The position numbers were made by a program, and so were the translations under genes. From Saprospiraceae bacterium (GTDB lineage: Bacteria; Bacteroidota; Bacteroidia; Chitinophagales; Saprospiraceae), in assembly GCA_028284395.1 (NCBI GenBank), contig JANQRV010000168.1, positions 1-37,717 of the forward strand: a DNA stretch of 37,717 nt. Direction: 5' to 3'. Shown piece by piece: positions 25,951 through 34,022 of the stretch; position 1 is the first letter of the stretch, and every line of letters begins with the position of its first letter. The notes under the pieces were generated by a model. It searched no databases. It was not told the DNA's origin and saw only the letters and a program-made list of their open reading frames with translations.

Positions 25951-26319
25951 TCAACGACGCAAGAATTCCAATTTAGCTTGAAATATAGCTCCAATGCTCT
26001 TGGCTCTACTTTTGGCCTCGTCCGCCTTGCCCCCTTCGAAATACTCATCGATCGTTTGGTGAAATAGGTCGATCCACCTCTCGAAATGTTGAGATTGTAA
26101 GGGTAGGTCGGCGTGTTTGGCAAATGGGTTGCCCCGGTATTCTTTCTGAGAAAACAATACGGTATTCCAAAAGCTGTACATACGTTCCAAATGGTGCCCC
26201 CACTCATCGTCTTTTATTCTAGCCGCGAAAACCCCTCCCAGCAATAGATCGACCCGAACCTTCCGATAAAAGGCATCGACAAAGATTTTGATATCTTCTT
26301 TATTTGAGATGTCAGGCAT
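25951..26319 (-). CDS. Group III truncated haemoglobin
   Basis: 122 residues, typical of group III truncated globins. The proximal haem ligand is H78 (QSQHFERWIDLF) and the distal-pocket B10 tyrosine is Y18 (DAFYRKVRVD); WGHHLERMYSFWNTVLF is characteristic of the family. The group binds O2 and NO and is often tied to nitric-oxide or low-oxygen responses; this role is known for relatives, not shown here. The start codon overlaps the end of the membrane-protein gene by 8 bases, showing translational coupling, and the Rrf2 regulator gene lies upstream in the same unit. Confidence 0.93.
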   Translation of the reverse strand: MPDISNKEDIKIFVDAFYRKVRVDLLLGGVFAARIKDDEWGHHLERMYSFWNTVLFSQKEYRGNPFAKHADLPLQSQHFERWIDLFHQTIDEYFEGGKADEAKSRAKSIGAIFQAKLEFLRR

Positions 26320-26737
26320 GATGGTAGATCTTGATGAATCCGAAAATCAATAGTACCACTTTGATTACTTCGAACCCTACGTAGAAGAAATGGTGATTGG
26401 TACTGGCCACTTCCAGGCCACTAATGATGGCATCAGCTCGCTGATGGAGTACGGGGGATAACCACAAATACTGCAGTATTACAATGATAAGAATGCTGAT
26501 GAAGCAGATGATGGTCGGTGTAGTCAATCCTCCCCATAACCTCCAAAGGCCCAGTAGTAAAATGGCCGCAAAAAGTACTTCAACTTTGTTGAGCGCCCCA
26601 AAAACTAATTTTCCAATTCCCAGCCCCAATGGCAGTGTAATATTGGGAGCCCGGAATTTCAAGGGAGCCTCCAGGAAGGAAATCCCCAGGACCATCCCCA
26701 GCCAGATACCTAGTATCAATAAGATTGTTATTTTCAT
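26312..26737 (-). CDS. Small conserved membrane protein
   Basis: 141 residues with four membrane helices (about 2-22, 54-72, 76-97 and 116-138). The motif GISFLEAPLKFRAPNITLPLGLGIGKLVFGALNKVE lies in the first loop; I recall this kind of protein beside truncated globins but know no function. It is coupled to the haemoglobin gene (8-base overlap) and lies 54 bases downstream of the Rrf2 gene. Confidence 0.75.
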   Translation of the reverse strand: MKITILLILGIWLGMVLGISFLEAPLKFRAPNITLPLGLGIGKLVFGALNKVEVLFAAILLLGLWRLWGGLTTPTIICFISILIIVILQYLWLSPVLHQRADAIISGLEVASTNHHFFYVGFEVIKVVLLIFGFIKIYHHA

Positions 26738-26791
26738 AAAAAATCATTTAGACGATCATGGCTTTCACTTGAAAATCGATGGCAGTGCCAT

Positions 26792-27217
26792 TCACCGCTC
26801 ATACACCTTTTGATGAAAGCCCAATACCAAGTCCGCCAAAGTATTGGATCTACACATGGTGTTTAATTCGGACCGCACTATTTCAAACTTGTCGTGCAAA
26901 GGACAAGGCCTCTGGGCATTGCACGCCTCCAAACCCAATCCACATTTGGTAAAAATATCTGTGCCATCAATTGCATCCACGATGTCGTAAAGCGAAATTT
27001 CATCCAGGTCTTTCGAAATAAAAAATCCTCCTGAAGGTCCCTTTTGAGAGTTGATGATCTTCCGCTTCACTAAATTTTGCAGCACTTTGGCCGTAAACGA
27101 CTCCGGGGTTTTGGATGACTTACAAATCTCCTTGATCCCGATTTTCTGATTTTCTTTGCTCGCCTCCGCAATCACCGTCAGGGCCCTGATCCCATACTCA
27201 CATCCTTTGGAAAACAT
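26792..27217 (-). CDS. Rrf2-family Fe-S-type transcriptional regulator
   Basis: 141 residues from the ATG at 27217 (MFSKGCEYGIRALTVIAEAS). The frame is open to 27247, but the start there would fall inside the predicted -7 box at 27247-27254. The winged helix is at the N-terminus (KIGIKEICKSSKTPESFTAK, KGPSGGFF). Three cysteines, C92, C99 and C105 (TKCGLGLEACNAQRPCPLHD), match the Fe-S ligands of NsrR/IscR-type members, so it probably senses NO, redox state or iron-sulfur status. It heads an operon with the membrane protein and truncated haemoglobin, which supports NO sensing, and is divergent from the DUF1761 gene. Confidence 0.9.
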   Translation of the reverse strand: MFSKGCEYGIRALTVIAEASKENQKIGIKEICKSSKTPESFTAKVLQNLVKRKIINSQKGPSGGFFISKDLDEISLYDIVDAIDGTDIFTKCGLGLEACNAQRPCPLHDKFEIVRSELNTMCRSNTLADLVLGFHQKVYER

Positions 27218-27246
27218 AGTTAAAAGTGTTTGAAGGTATTTGCTCA

Positions 27247-27254
27247 CAAATATA
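27247..27254 (-). promoter_or_regulatory. -7 promoter element of the Rrf2-haemoglobin operon
   Basis: On the minus strand it reads TATATTTG, an exact match to the Bacteroidota TAnnTTTG box. The predicted transcript starts around 27240, leaving a 5' leader of about 20-25 bases before the ATG at 27217. No clear -33 TTG is seen at the usual distance, which would suit an activated or repressor-controlled promoter. Confidence 0.55.
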
Positions 27255-27329
27255 GGACAAAAAGATCTTTTATTCTTTTATTTCATAAAGATGAACGCTC
27301 AACCAACTAGAAGCAAGCAATTTGGCTCC

Positions 27330-27360
27330 TTGCTGTATTTAAACCTCTAGAATACAGCAA
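27330..27360. promoter_or_regulatory. Perfect 10-bp inverted repeat next to the DUF1761 start codon
   Basis: TTGCTGTATT at 27330-27339 and AATACAGCAA at 27351-27360, with an 11-base spacer, end one base before the ATG at 27362. It could be an operator or an mRNA hairpin that hides the ribosome entry site. Confidence 0.5.
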
Positions 27361-27361
27361 A

Positions 27362-27799
27362 ATGGAAGACCTAAATGTAAATGTACTATCCCTAGTACTG
27401 GCCACTTTGACACCGACGATCGTCGGCACCCTTTTCTACAGCAAATTACTTTTTGGCAAAGCCTGGATGAATTCGATCGGAATGACGGACGAACAGCGGA
27501 AAAAAGCAAATATGCCCCTGATCATGGGTTTATCACTCATTATGTCTTTACTATTGTCGTTTTTCATGCTAAGTTTTTGCAATGATATAGGACAAGAAGG
27601 CCAATTCGACAATTTTGGACACGGTGCCTGGCATGGTGGATTTGTGGCCATAGTCGTTGTGCTTCCGACTTTTGTGCTCAATGCTTTATTTGAACAGAAA
27701 TCGTGGAAAAATGTCCTCATCAATGTATTGTATTGGTTCATTACCTTGATACTGATGGGCGGCATTTTGGATGCCATGAACCATTGGCCGAACGCTTAG
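27362..27799 (+). CDS. DUF1761-family membrane protein
   Basis: 145 residues, four membrane helices (about 8-28, 50-71, 89-110 and 118-139). The opening, VLSLVLATLTPTIVGTLFYSKLLFGKAWMNSIG, and the GAWHGGFVAIVVVLP helix fit DUF1761, small integral membrane proteins of unknown function. It is divergent from the Rrf2 gene (144 bases between starts), and its start codon is preceded by a perfect inverted repeat. Its stop codon overlaps that of the convergent DUF3500 gene by 4 bases. Confidence 0.85.
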   Translation: MEDLNVNVLSLVLATLTPTIVGTLFYSKLLFGKAWMNSIGMTDEQRKKANMPLIMGLSLIMSLLLSFFMLSFCNDIGQEGQFDNFGHGAWHGGFVAIVVVLPTFVLNALFEQKSWKNVLINVLYWFITLILMGGILDAMNHWPNA

Positions 27800-29229
27800 T
27801 GTTTGCTAAGGTGATCATCCAGATGATGGGTGTGCATTGGATCTACCCAGTCAAAACTGAGGTCTCGCAGCATGCTGTGCAAGTGATTGCCCGTTACATC
27901 CGGGTTGTGTTGCACCAAGAATTGATTGCTCTGCAAAAACTCCAATAACAAGGATCCGACGATCAGATAACTGTAATGGCGATTTCCTACTTTTTCCAGA
28001 GAGCTACCGGCCCAAGACAGGGTCAGCGGTTGTCCGGATGTCAGCGCAGTATTGATGCGGTCTTCGTAAAGCTGTCTAATATCGGGATGCATGGCGCCGG
28101 AATAGAAATAAAAAGCTTGTCGCAAGTGCCATAGTGCCTCGTCACTTAGATCATCGGTGTGGATTTCGACGTGGGGATAAGTACGGATGGTAGCAGGATC
28201 GACTTTTGTTTCCAGAGCACTGATCATGGAAGGGACTGGTGTATCCAGGATCAAGGGCGGAGCTTGGGAAAAAAACTTCGGTGGAATCTTGGCCTTCGTG
28301 CGGAGTTGATCGGGCACCGAAAGCCAGAAATGATGAAGATGATGCGCCACATTGTACATCATCAGCTGACCTTTCTCCCAATTCCATTGGTGAGTGGGGT
28401 CCTCTTTGGGAAATGGTGTGGCGGGAATGATCATGGGAAAGGTTCCAAAGAAAAGTGGTGTGGTATGCACCCGCAGGCGCCCGGTTTCGGCATCCCGTAG
28501 AAAGGTAATGTTCAGTGTGATGTGATGCCCTTCGAATCGAAATCCCCAAGCCTCTCCACCCGGTTCTCCAAATATGGCCAGGGTATAGCGTAGAAATTGT
28601 GCCCAACGTCCTTTGGTACCCGATAAGGGTTCCCAGACCCAATTGACCGGTGTTCCCGATGCCGATGGACGTCCGCCCCCCGCCAGAGCAGGATAGAACA
28701 AACTATCGGGTACGTCGCCCTGGAAATCAAAAATGGTATTGGCCGGCTGTTCCAGCCCTGCGGCAATGGCGTTTTTCACCGTTGCAGACGCTCCGATATC
28801 TTCGGTTTCGCCAATGATGCGCTGATGATTCAACACGGAGCGCAGAATTTGGTACCCGCCGGGAGATAGGGCCAGATTGAGAATCTTATGGGCCGCTACC
28901 AATTGTTCCTGGTTCAGCTCGCCCAATTGGAGTCCCCACCCTTTTGAGCACCAGGCTACCACGGCACAAAATGACGGTGTTTGATGAGTAGCCGGTCCCG
29001 TTGTCCGGCTATCGCTGTAGAAAGGAAAGACCAGTGAATCGCGCAGATCGGCTGGCGTTACTTCAATCAAATGATGGGCCGCAGCGGCCACTTCTTCGGC
29101 ATACAGTTCGATGTCCCCATCGGATTCTGAGGCAGCGCGGTTCTCATTATCTTGTTCACAAGAAACCAGTAGCAAAATCAAAGCGCAAGTGGGAAACAGG
29201 CTCCTTAAGCCCTTCTTGAAATGGATCAT
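27796..29229 (-). CDS. DUF3500-family lipoprotein
   Basis: 477 residues from the ATG at 29229 (MIHFKKGLRSLFPTCALILL then LVSC, a clear lipobox); the frame extends to 29262. DUF3500 features include LRDSLVFPFYSDSRT near the start, WGFRFEGHHITLNITF, and a histidine-rich end (DWVDPMHTHHLDDHLSKH). The family's function is not established; the conserved histidines could bind metal. It follows the serine hydrolase gene by 52 bases on the same strand and may be co-transcribed with it. Confidence 0.85.
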   Translation of the reverse strand: MIHFKKGLRSLFPTCALILLLVSCEQDNENRAASESDGDIELYAEEVAAAAHHLIEVTPADLRDSLVFPFYSDSRTTGPATHQTPSFCAVVAWCSKGWGLQLGELNQEQLVAAHKILNLALSPGGYQILRSVLNHQRIIGETEDIGASATVKNAIAAGLEQPANTIFDFQGDVPDSLFYPALAGGGRPSASGTPVNWVWEPLSGTKGRWAQFLRYTLAIFGEPGGEAWGFRFEGHHITLNITFLRDAETGRLRVHTTPLFFGTFPMIIPATPFPKEDPTHQWNWEKGQLMMYNVAHHLHHFWLSVPDQLRTKAKIPPKFFSQAPPLILDTPVPSMISALETKVDPATIRTYPHVEIHTDDLSDEALWHLRQAFYFYSGAMHPDIRQLYEDRINTALTSGQPLTLSWAGSSLEKVGNRHYSYLIVGSLLLEFLQSNQFLVQHNPDVTGNHLHSMLRDLSFDWVDPMHTHHLDDHLSKH

Positions 29230-29281
29230 TGGAAGATTTTTTCTTGCATAGTAGGTCAGCAAATAAAGCTACACCTTCTTT

Positions 29282-30433
29282 TTAAAACTCCAAAATCCCG
29301 GCATTGAGCAACAGATCCACCAATCGATCCACTTTGCTGCGGGGTGAAAAGCCCGTTTCCAGATTGGACAGGCAGATCACCGTTGTGCGATGCTTAGGAA
29401 ACCGAATCATGTAAGCACGGAACCCCAATGTATGGCCATCGTACCAAACGATCTCTTCTCCATTGAAATCTCCGAAAACCAGCCCGAAAGCATCGTTGTT
29501 CTTGGGGTGGTCAAACGTCATTCTTCGGTGCATCAGGTCGTAAAATGCAGGCCCGCCAAGCGCCATGGTATACCAATTTGTGTCCCATTTGACCAGGTCT
29601 TCGAAAGTGGTGTAGACCCCGCTCCCACCGTAATGGGGAGAATTGCGACGGATTTGCAGGAAGCGACGGCTCGAAGGCGGCATATAACCTTGTTGAAGGA
29701 AATAGTGCATGGTTGAAGATTTTTCGGGTTCGGTATAGCCATCCGCCCGGTTGTGAATGGGCTCAAAGACATTGTCGTTAATCACGGTATGTCTCATACC
29801 GAGCGGTTGAAAAATATGTTCCCTGGCAAATTCGGCCAACCGCTTTCCTGAAACCGTCTCGACTATCTTAGCCAACAACATAAAGTTGATATTGCTGTAA
29901 CTCCATTGTGAACCTGGTGTGTACTCCAATTCCGTTGCCCGTAAACTGGCCGCAATGGCAGTGTCGAGCGAGAAAAAATGTACAGAACTCCAATCGGTTT
30001 CATTTTCGCGCTTTCGGTTCGTGTATTCCGGCAAGCCACTCGTCATATAGATAAGGTGTTTGACCTGGATGGCTTCAAATCGTTGTGGGAAATCCGGTAG
30101 ATGTTTTCGCACGGGATCATCCAACAACACCTTATCTTCCAAAATGAGCAGCGCTACTGCAGCGGCTGTAAACTGTTTGGAAAGAGAAGCTACATTGAAG
30201 GCTGTCTTCGAAGTAATCGGTAAGTGATGTTCAAGGTTGGCCATTCCGTACCCCTTCTGGAAAACGACTTGTTGATCCTTGATCACGCCGATCATATAAC
30301 CCGGACCATCCGACGACAATTCGGCAAAGAGCTGATCGATTTGGGCCGCGACTTCCGGTGGTGCTCCAACTTGCGCAAAAATCGCGACATGCCATGCCCA
30401 ACAACTGAAAAACAATGGTATTATTCTCTTCAT
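29282..30433 (-). CDS. Secreted serine hydrolase, beta-lactamase/class C family
   Basis: About 383 residues; two adjacent in-frame ATGs, at 30436 and 30433, both give the signal peptide MKRIIPLFFSCWAWHVAIFA. The frame runs to 30472. The class C motifs are present: S83-L-S-K86 (nucleophile and base), Y179-S-N181 (WSYSNINF) and HTLG near the C-terminus. The family includes beta-lactamases, DD-peptidases and esterases; secreted stand-alone members are often peptidases or esterases of unknown substrate, and antibiotic resistance should not be assumed. It lies 94 bases downstream of the TPR/LuxR-type regulator gene. Confidence 0.9.
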   Translation of the reverse strand: MKRIIPLFFSCWAWHVAIFAQVGAPPEVAAQIDQLFAELSSDGPGYMIGVIKDQQVVFQKGYGMANLEHHLPITSKTAFNVASLSKQFTAAAVALLILEDKVLLDDPVRKHLPDFPQRFEAIQVKHLIYMTSGLPEYTNRKRENETDWSSVHFFSLDTAIAASLRATELEYTPGSQWSYSNINFMLLAKIVETVSGKRLAEFAREHIFQPLGMRHTVINDNVFEPIHNRADGYTEPEKSSTMHYFLQQGYMPPSSRRFLQIRRNSPHYGGSGVYTTFEDLVKWDTNWYTMALGGPAFYDLMHRRMTFDHPKNNDAFGLVFGDFNGEEIVWYDGHTLGFRAYMIRFPKHRTTVICLSNLETGFSPRSKVDRLVDLLLNAGILEF

Positions 30434-30527
30434 CATGGTAATTTTTGTCCAAAGCAAAGATGTGCCGGACAATTCTCCAAATAACCACTATGGATCAATT
30501 ATAGCTATGGACAAGTTATGGACCGTA

Positions 30528-32054
30528 TTAATCGGCAGCTTGTTCGATGAGATAGGGCAAAAGGTCCTCACCCGTTGTAATGCCCAATTTACGGCGAATT
30601 CGATAACGGGATTTATTAGCACTGGCCGGGGAAATATTGAAAAACCCCGCAATCTCTTTGGTGGAAAAAGAGGACAGTAACAACATACAGAACCGGATAT
30701 CCTGCTCACTCAATCTTGGGTGTTTGCGTAACAAATTGGCTTTAAAAGCCGGGTAACGCTGATGAACCATCTCTTCAATGTCCACCCATTGGATGGCAGC
30801 ATCGGTCGATCCATTCTCCTGCGATTGGCGATCAAGACGCTCCACATAATGCGACAATTTTGTATCCAACTCCTGGTTTTCCTGTGCTGCTCTTCGCAAT
30901 TGCTGTTGTTGAAAATAAACCACTGCGCCCAACCCTATCAACAATGTGATTGCGATCAGCATCCAAAGTAATTGACGCAAGCGATCCTTCTGATACCGGA
31001 CCTCCTTAATTTCCTGATCTTTTTTTTGCAATTCTTGCTGATACATCCATTGGGCCTCAGCCAGTTTTGCGGCATGCTCCGTTTTTCGCATGGATTCTCC
31101 CATAGATAGGTATTTCTTGAAATGATGGAAGGCACTTTCGTACCGACCGGTTTCTTCAGCGGTACGATAGAGTCCCTCGAACCCCAATCGCAGGATCTCG
31201 GGAAGGGAATTTTGCTCAGCCAGTTGCAGGGCCTGCCGAAAGTACGGCTCGGCTATTTGGTATTTTTGTTGATCCAATTCGAGGAATCCCAGATTGATTA
31301 GTGTCCAGGCTCTGGGGTGATGTTTTCTCACAAGCTTGGCCCTGGCCAGTGCTTCTCGATAATGTTCGTTGGCCTTCACCCATTCTCTACGATCTTTATG
31401 AACTCGTCCAATGTGATTGAGGGTATACACCAAGCCAGCTTGATCATCCACTTCTTGTTGAAGTAATTTTGCCTCTTCCAGATACAGCAAGGCACTGTCG
31501 TAAAAGCCATTTTCCTTGAGATAAAACCCGAGTCGAGAAGCGGCGGTAGCAATGGGTTGCTTCAGGCCGGTCTTGACAAATAAACCGTAGGCTTTATGCA
31601 AATAATGATGTTCTTTTGAAAATTCCCCCACCTTATTATAGAGATTGGCAATGGCCATGTCCGTTTGCGCAATTTCATAGTGCTGGCCGCAACTGTTCCA
31701 AGTATCTTCTTGCCGCAAATACCAGTAGAGCGCCTCCGCAAAGTTGTTATGTGCTTCGTGAAATTGGCCGAGCTCGGCTTCGACAGATGCCTTCACCAAA
31801 CAGGAGTTCCCCCACTCAGGATCATTTGCAATCGTCCTTAAATAGTGGTCCGCTGAGTCTGCACCGTGAGCCTGCAGACAGGCAGCGTATTCCTTCACGT
31901 ATTGCCTGATTAAGTCATTGTCCGAATCGTTACCCCCTACCCGGGCTTTTGTCTCTTCCCAATTACAATCCATTCCGAACACCGGAAAACCAGAAATGCT
32001 CAATAGCATCAGTTGTAAAAAACAACACCGTACGACCTTGTGTCTTATTTTCAT
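30528..32054 (-). CDS. TPR sensor / transmembrane / LuxR-type DNA-binding regulator
   Basis: 508 residues. A signal-anchor start (MKIRHKVVRCCFLQLMLLSI) leads to a TPR region (about 80-330: TLNHIGRVHKDRREWVKANE, WTLINLGFLELDQQKYQIAE), a coiled coil, one membrane helix (about 366-386, LLWMLIAITLLIGLGAVVYF), a second coiled coil, and a C-terminal LuxR-type helix-turn-helix (about 440-508: LSEQDIRFCMLLLSSFSTKE, FFNISPASANKSRYRIRRKL). This one-component layout, periplasmic TPR with cytoplasmic DNA-binding domain, is widespread in Bacteroidota; the signal is usually unknown. The promoter at 32083-32113 suggests a leader of about 22 bases. Targets may be the serine hydrolase and DUF3500 genes downstream, by proximity only. 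Confidence 0.9.
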   Translation of the reverse strand: MKIRHKVVRCCFLQLMLLSISGFPVFGMDCNWEETKARVGGNDSDNDLIRQYVKEYAACLQAHGADSADHYLRTIANDPEWGNSCLVKASVEAELGQFHEAHNNFAEALYWYLRQEDTWNSCGQHYEIAQTDMAIANLYNKVGEFSKEHHYLHKAYGLFVKTGLKQPIATAASRLGFYLKENGFYDSALLYLEEAKLLQQEVDDQAGLVYTLNHIGRVHKDRREWVKANEHYREALARAKLVRKHHPRAWTLINLGFLELDQQKYQIAEPYFRQALQLAEQNSLPEILRLGFEGLYRTAEETGRYESAFHHFKKYLSMGESMRKTEHAAKLAEAQWMYQQELQKKDQEIKEVRYQKDRLRQLLWMLIAITLLIGLGAVVYFQQQQLRRAAQENQELDTKLSHYVERLDRQSQENGSTDAAIQWVDIEEMVHQRYPAFKANLLRKHPRLSEQDIRFCMLLLSSFSTKEIAGFFNISPASANKSRYRIRRKLGITTGEDLLPYLIEQAAD

Positions 32055-32082
32055 ATTGCCAGTTGTAAGGAAAACAGATGCA

Positions 32083-32113
32083 CAAAATTAGGTGCTTCTT
32101 ACAAGGTTTTCAA
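32083..32113 (-). promoter_or_regulatory. Promoter of the TPR/LuxR-type regulator gene
   Basis: On the minus strand, -33 TTG (32113-32111) is separated by 20 bases from TAATTTTG (32090-32083), an exact TAnnTTTG -7 box. The transcript would start about 20-25 bases before the ATG at 32054. Confidence 0.65.
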
Positions 32114-32284
32114 TGTTTGAAGTTTTTACACCTCCGACTTCTCTGATCTGGCGATGCCGGTTTGGCTTCTTGTTTTTTCTGGACTTTCGGTTTCTATTGT
32201 GGACAGAGACCTCGAAAGAGAAACTATTGAAAACTGCTTGTGCCGTGATAGAAATATCCGTAAATTAATCTTCATCTAAAGTCG

Positions 32285-33310
32285 GTGCCAGTGCAAAACA
32301 ATTTACCTACCCAATCTGGATTCGTATTAAAAGGAGAAATAGGAGACCTCTCCGACGGAAGCGAGGTCACCTTGCAGTACGGCAAAACCACGCTGACCAC
32401 TAAAAGCAAAGCCAACACATTTCTCTTTGAAGGGAAAGTGGACCGACCAGTCCAGGCAATAATCCGCACCAATGAAGGTATGGTGACCGTAGTCCTGGAA
32501 AACACCAGGATCACCCTCGAGTGCGATTCCGTTGAAGAGATGCGATTGCACAGTCAGATCGAGGGTGGATACGAGCAAAGCGTTTTGAATGAAATGATGC
32601 ACTTTTACCAGGCCGATTTCCGGCTTAGGAAAAAGCAATATACCGATGACGAGGAAAAGCAACAACTACAGACTTATCTGGCTCAGTATGGGAAAGAGCC
32701 CATTTACCGGGTAGTCGCTAAGAAGCACCCGAATTCACTGTTAGGTTCGGAACTGCTTTTTGCCAACCGGGCAGAAATTGGCCGTGAAGCATTAGCGCTG
32801 CTGTACGAGCAGATGTCACCACAATATCAGGACAGTCCAGCGGGCAGAGGCATCCAATTTTTCTTGTCCAACGAGGTGTTGCAAGTAGGAGACCGCTGCC
32901 CTTCCTTTCAGGTACAAACCATCCAGGGAGAAGATTTTAATTTGACTCAACTAATGGGCAGATACGCTTATCTTATATTTTGGGGTGCCAATTGTGGTGG
33001 TTGCAGATCTCACAACAAATATGTGAAGGCGAATCTGCATCGCTTCCCGCCCGAAGTCCAAGTTGTCAGTTTTTATTTGGGTAACAATGTAGCAAGTTGG
33101 GAAAAAGCTTCGACGGAGGATCAGATTACCTGGCTAAACCTTTCGGATTTGGCAACGGGTTTTAGTCAAATACAGACCTTATTTGGTGTTCAGGCAGTTC
33201 CCAATGCTTTCTTGATCAATGATAAAGGAATACTCATCGGCAAAAAACTCCGGACGCGACCAAACTTTTTTCAAAACCTTCAGCGAATGATCAAAAAGGA
33301 TGTTTACTGA
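32285..33310 (+). CDS. TlpA-like thioredoxin-fold protein with a DUF4369-type N-terminus, no signal peptide
   Basis: 341 residues from a GTG start (MPVQNNLPTQSGFVLKGEIG). The N-terminal half resembles DUF4369 (FVLKGEIGDLSDGSEVTLQY) and the C-terminal thioredoxin-like domain (about 200-341) has the redox motif C237-G-G-C240 (FWGANCGGCRSH) and the cis-proline region AVPNAFLI. Relatives are normally exported lipoproteins; here the frame has no ATG start and no signal peptide, and an in-frame stop (TAA at 32261-32263) lies just upstream. Either the start is atypical or the original signal-coding start has been lost. It overlaps the permease gene by one base (TGATG), so the pair is translationally coupled. 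Confidence 0.72.
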   Translation: MPVQNNLPTQSGFVLKGEIGDLSDGSEVTLQYGKTTLTTKSKANTFLFEGKVDRPVQAIIRTNEGMVTVVLENTRITLECDSVEEMRLHSQIEGGYEQSVLNEMMHFYQADFRLRKKQYTDDEEKQQLQTYLAQYGKEPIYRVVAKKHPNSLLGSELLFANRAEIGREALALLYEQMSPQYQDSPAGRGIQFFLSNEVLQVGDRCPSFQVQTIQGEDFNLTQLMGRYAYLIFWGANCGGCRSHNKYVKANLHRFPPEVQVVSFYLGNNVASWEKASTEDQITWLNLSDLATGFSQIQTLFGVQAVPNAFLINDKGILIGKKLRTRPNFFQNLQRMIKKDVY

Positions 33311-34020
33311 TGTCTAAGTGGCTCTTGTTAAGTATAACGGATTTGCGCAACATCCTTCGGGAGCAATTTTTGTGGATGATGTTGATCGTAGCACCGATTT
33401 TGCAATTTTTGATGGCGCGGTATGGCGTTCCCTGGCTGACATTGCAATTTCCCATTTTGTCCGACTACAGCGTACTCATCGCTATATTCCTGACCGTACA
33501 GGTCTGTAGCGGCATCGGATTTGTTGTTGCTTCCATTATGCTGGACGAAAAGGACGAAGCGCTACTAACGGCCATTAGGACCCTGCCCGTCAGTGCGAAT
33601 AGTTTTTTGCTCTTTAGGCTGTTTGGGACAACGATGATTACTTTTCTTTTTGCCTGGGCCATGATCTATGCCGGAGGTCTGACCAACTACGGTCTGCCGG
33701 CCTCCATTGCCGTAGCTTTTCTCTTGGCGCTGATCGCACCGACCGTGACTTTGCTAATGGCTACTTTCGCCCGCAACAAAGTAGAAGGTCTGGCCGCTTT
33801 CAAAGGCATTAACCTGGTATTGCTCCTTCCGGTCATCAGTTTTTTCGTGGTGCCGCCATTAAAATACCTATTTGCGATCATCCCGATGTATTGGAGCTTT
33901 CAGTACATGAATGCACTGGATGAGGGAATACCGGCTATGGGCTTCCTTTCAATCGCCCTGCTCGCCCATCTGGCAACCCTCGGCTGGTTGTTTAAGTTGT
34001 TTCGGAAACGCGTTTTCTGA
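33310..34020 (+). CDS. ABC-2 type transporter permease
   Basis: 236 residues with six membrane helices (about 20-38, 48-72, 101-124, 130-150, 167-187 and 205-228). The layout, a start in the membrane after LLLSITDLRNILREQFLWMM and a cytoplasmic loop LDEKDEALLTAIRTLPVSAN, fits ABC-2 exporters related to fluoroquinolone/small-molecule exporters. There is no ATPase gene next to it, so its partner must be elsewhere. It starts within the stop codon of the TlpA-like gene. Confidence 0.75.
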   Translation: MSKWLLLSITDLRNILREQFLWMMLIVAPILQFLMARYGVPWLTLQFPILSDYSVLIAIFLTVQVCSGIGFVVASIMLDEKDEALLTAIRTLPVSANSFLLFRLFGTTMITFLFAWAMIYAGGLTNYGLPASIAVAFLLALIAPTVTLLMATFARNKVEGLAAFKGINLVLLLPVISFFVVPPLKYLFAIIPMYWSFQYMNALDEGIPAMGFLSIALLAHLATLGWLFKLFRKRVF

Positions 34021-34022
34021 GC

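Noticed and set aside
25347..26207. 286-residue open frame on the minus strand
   Set aside because: Its first 110 codons only shadow the truncated haemoglobin gene in another frame; the real gene starts at 25877.
29282..30433. Antibiotic-resistance beta-lactamase
   Set aside because: The motifs fit the broad serine beta-lactamase/peptidase/esterase family; nothing in context points to drug resistance.
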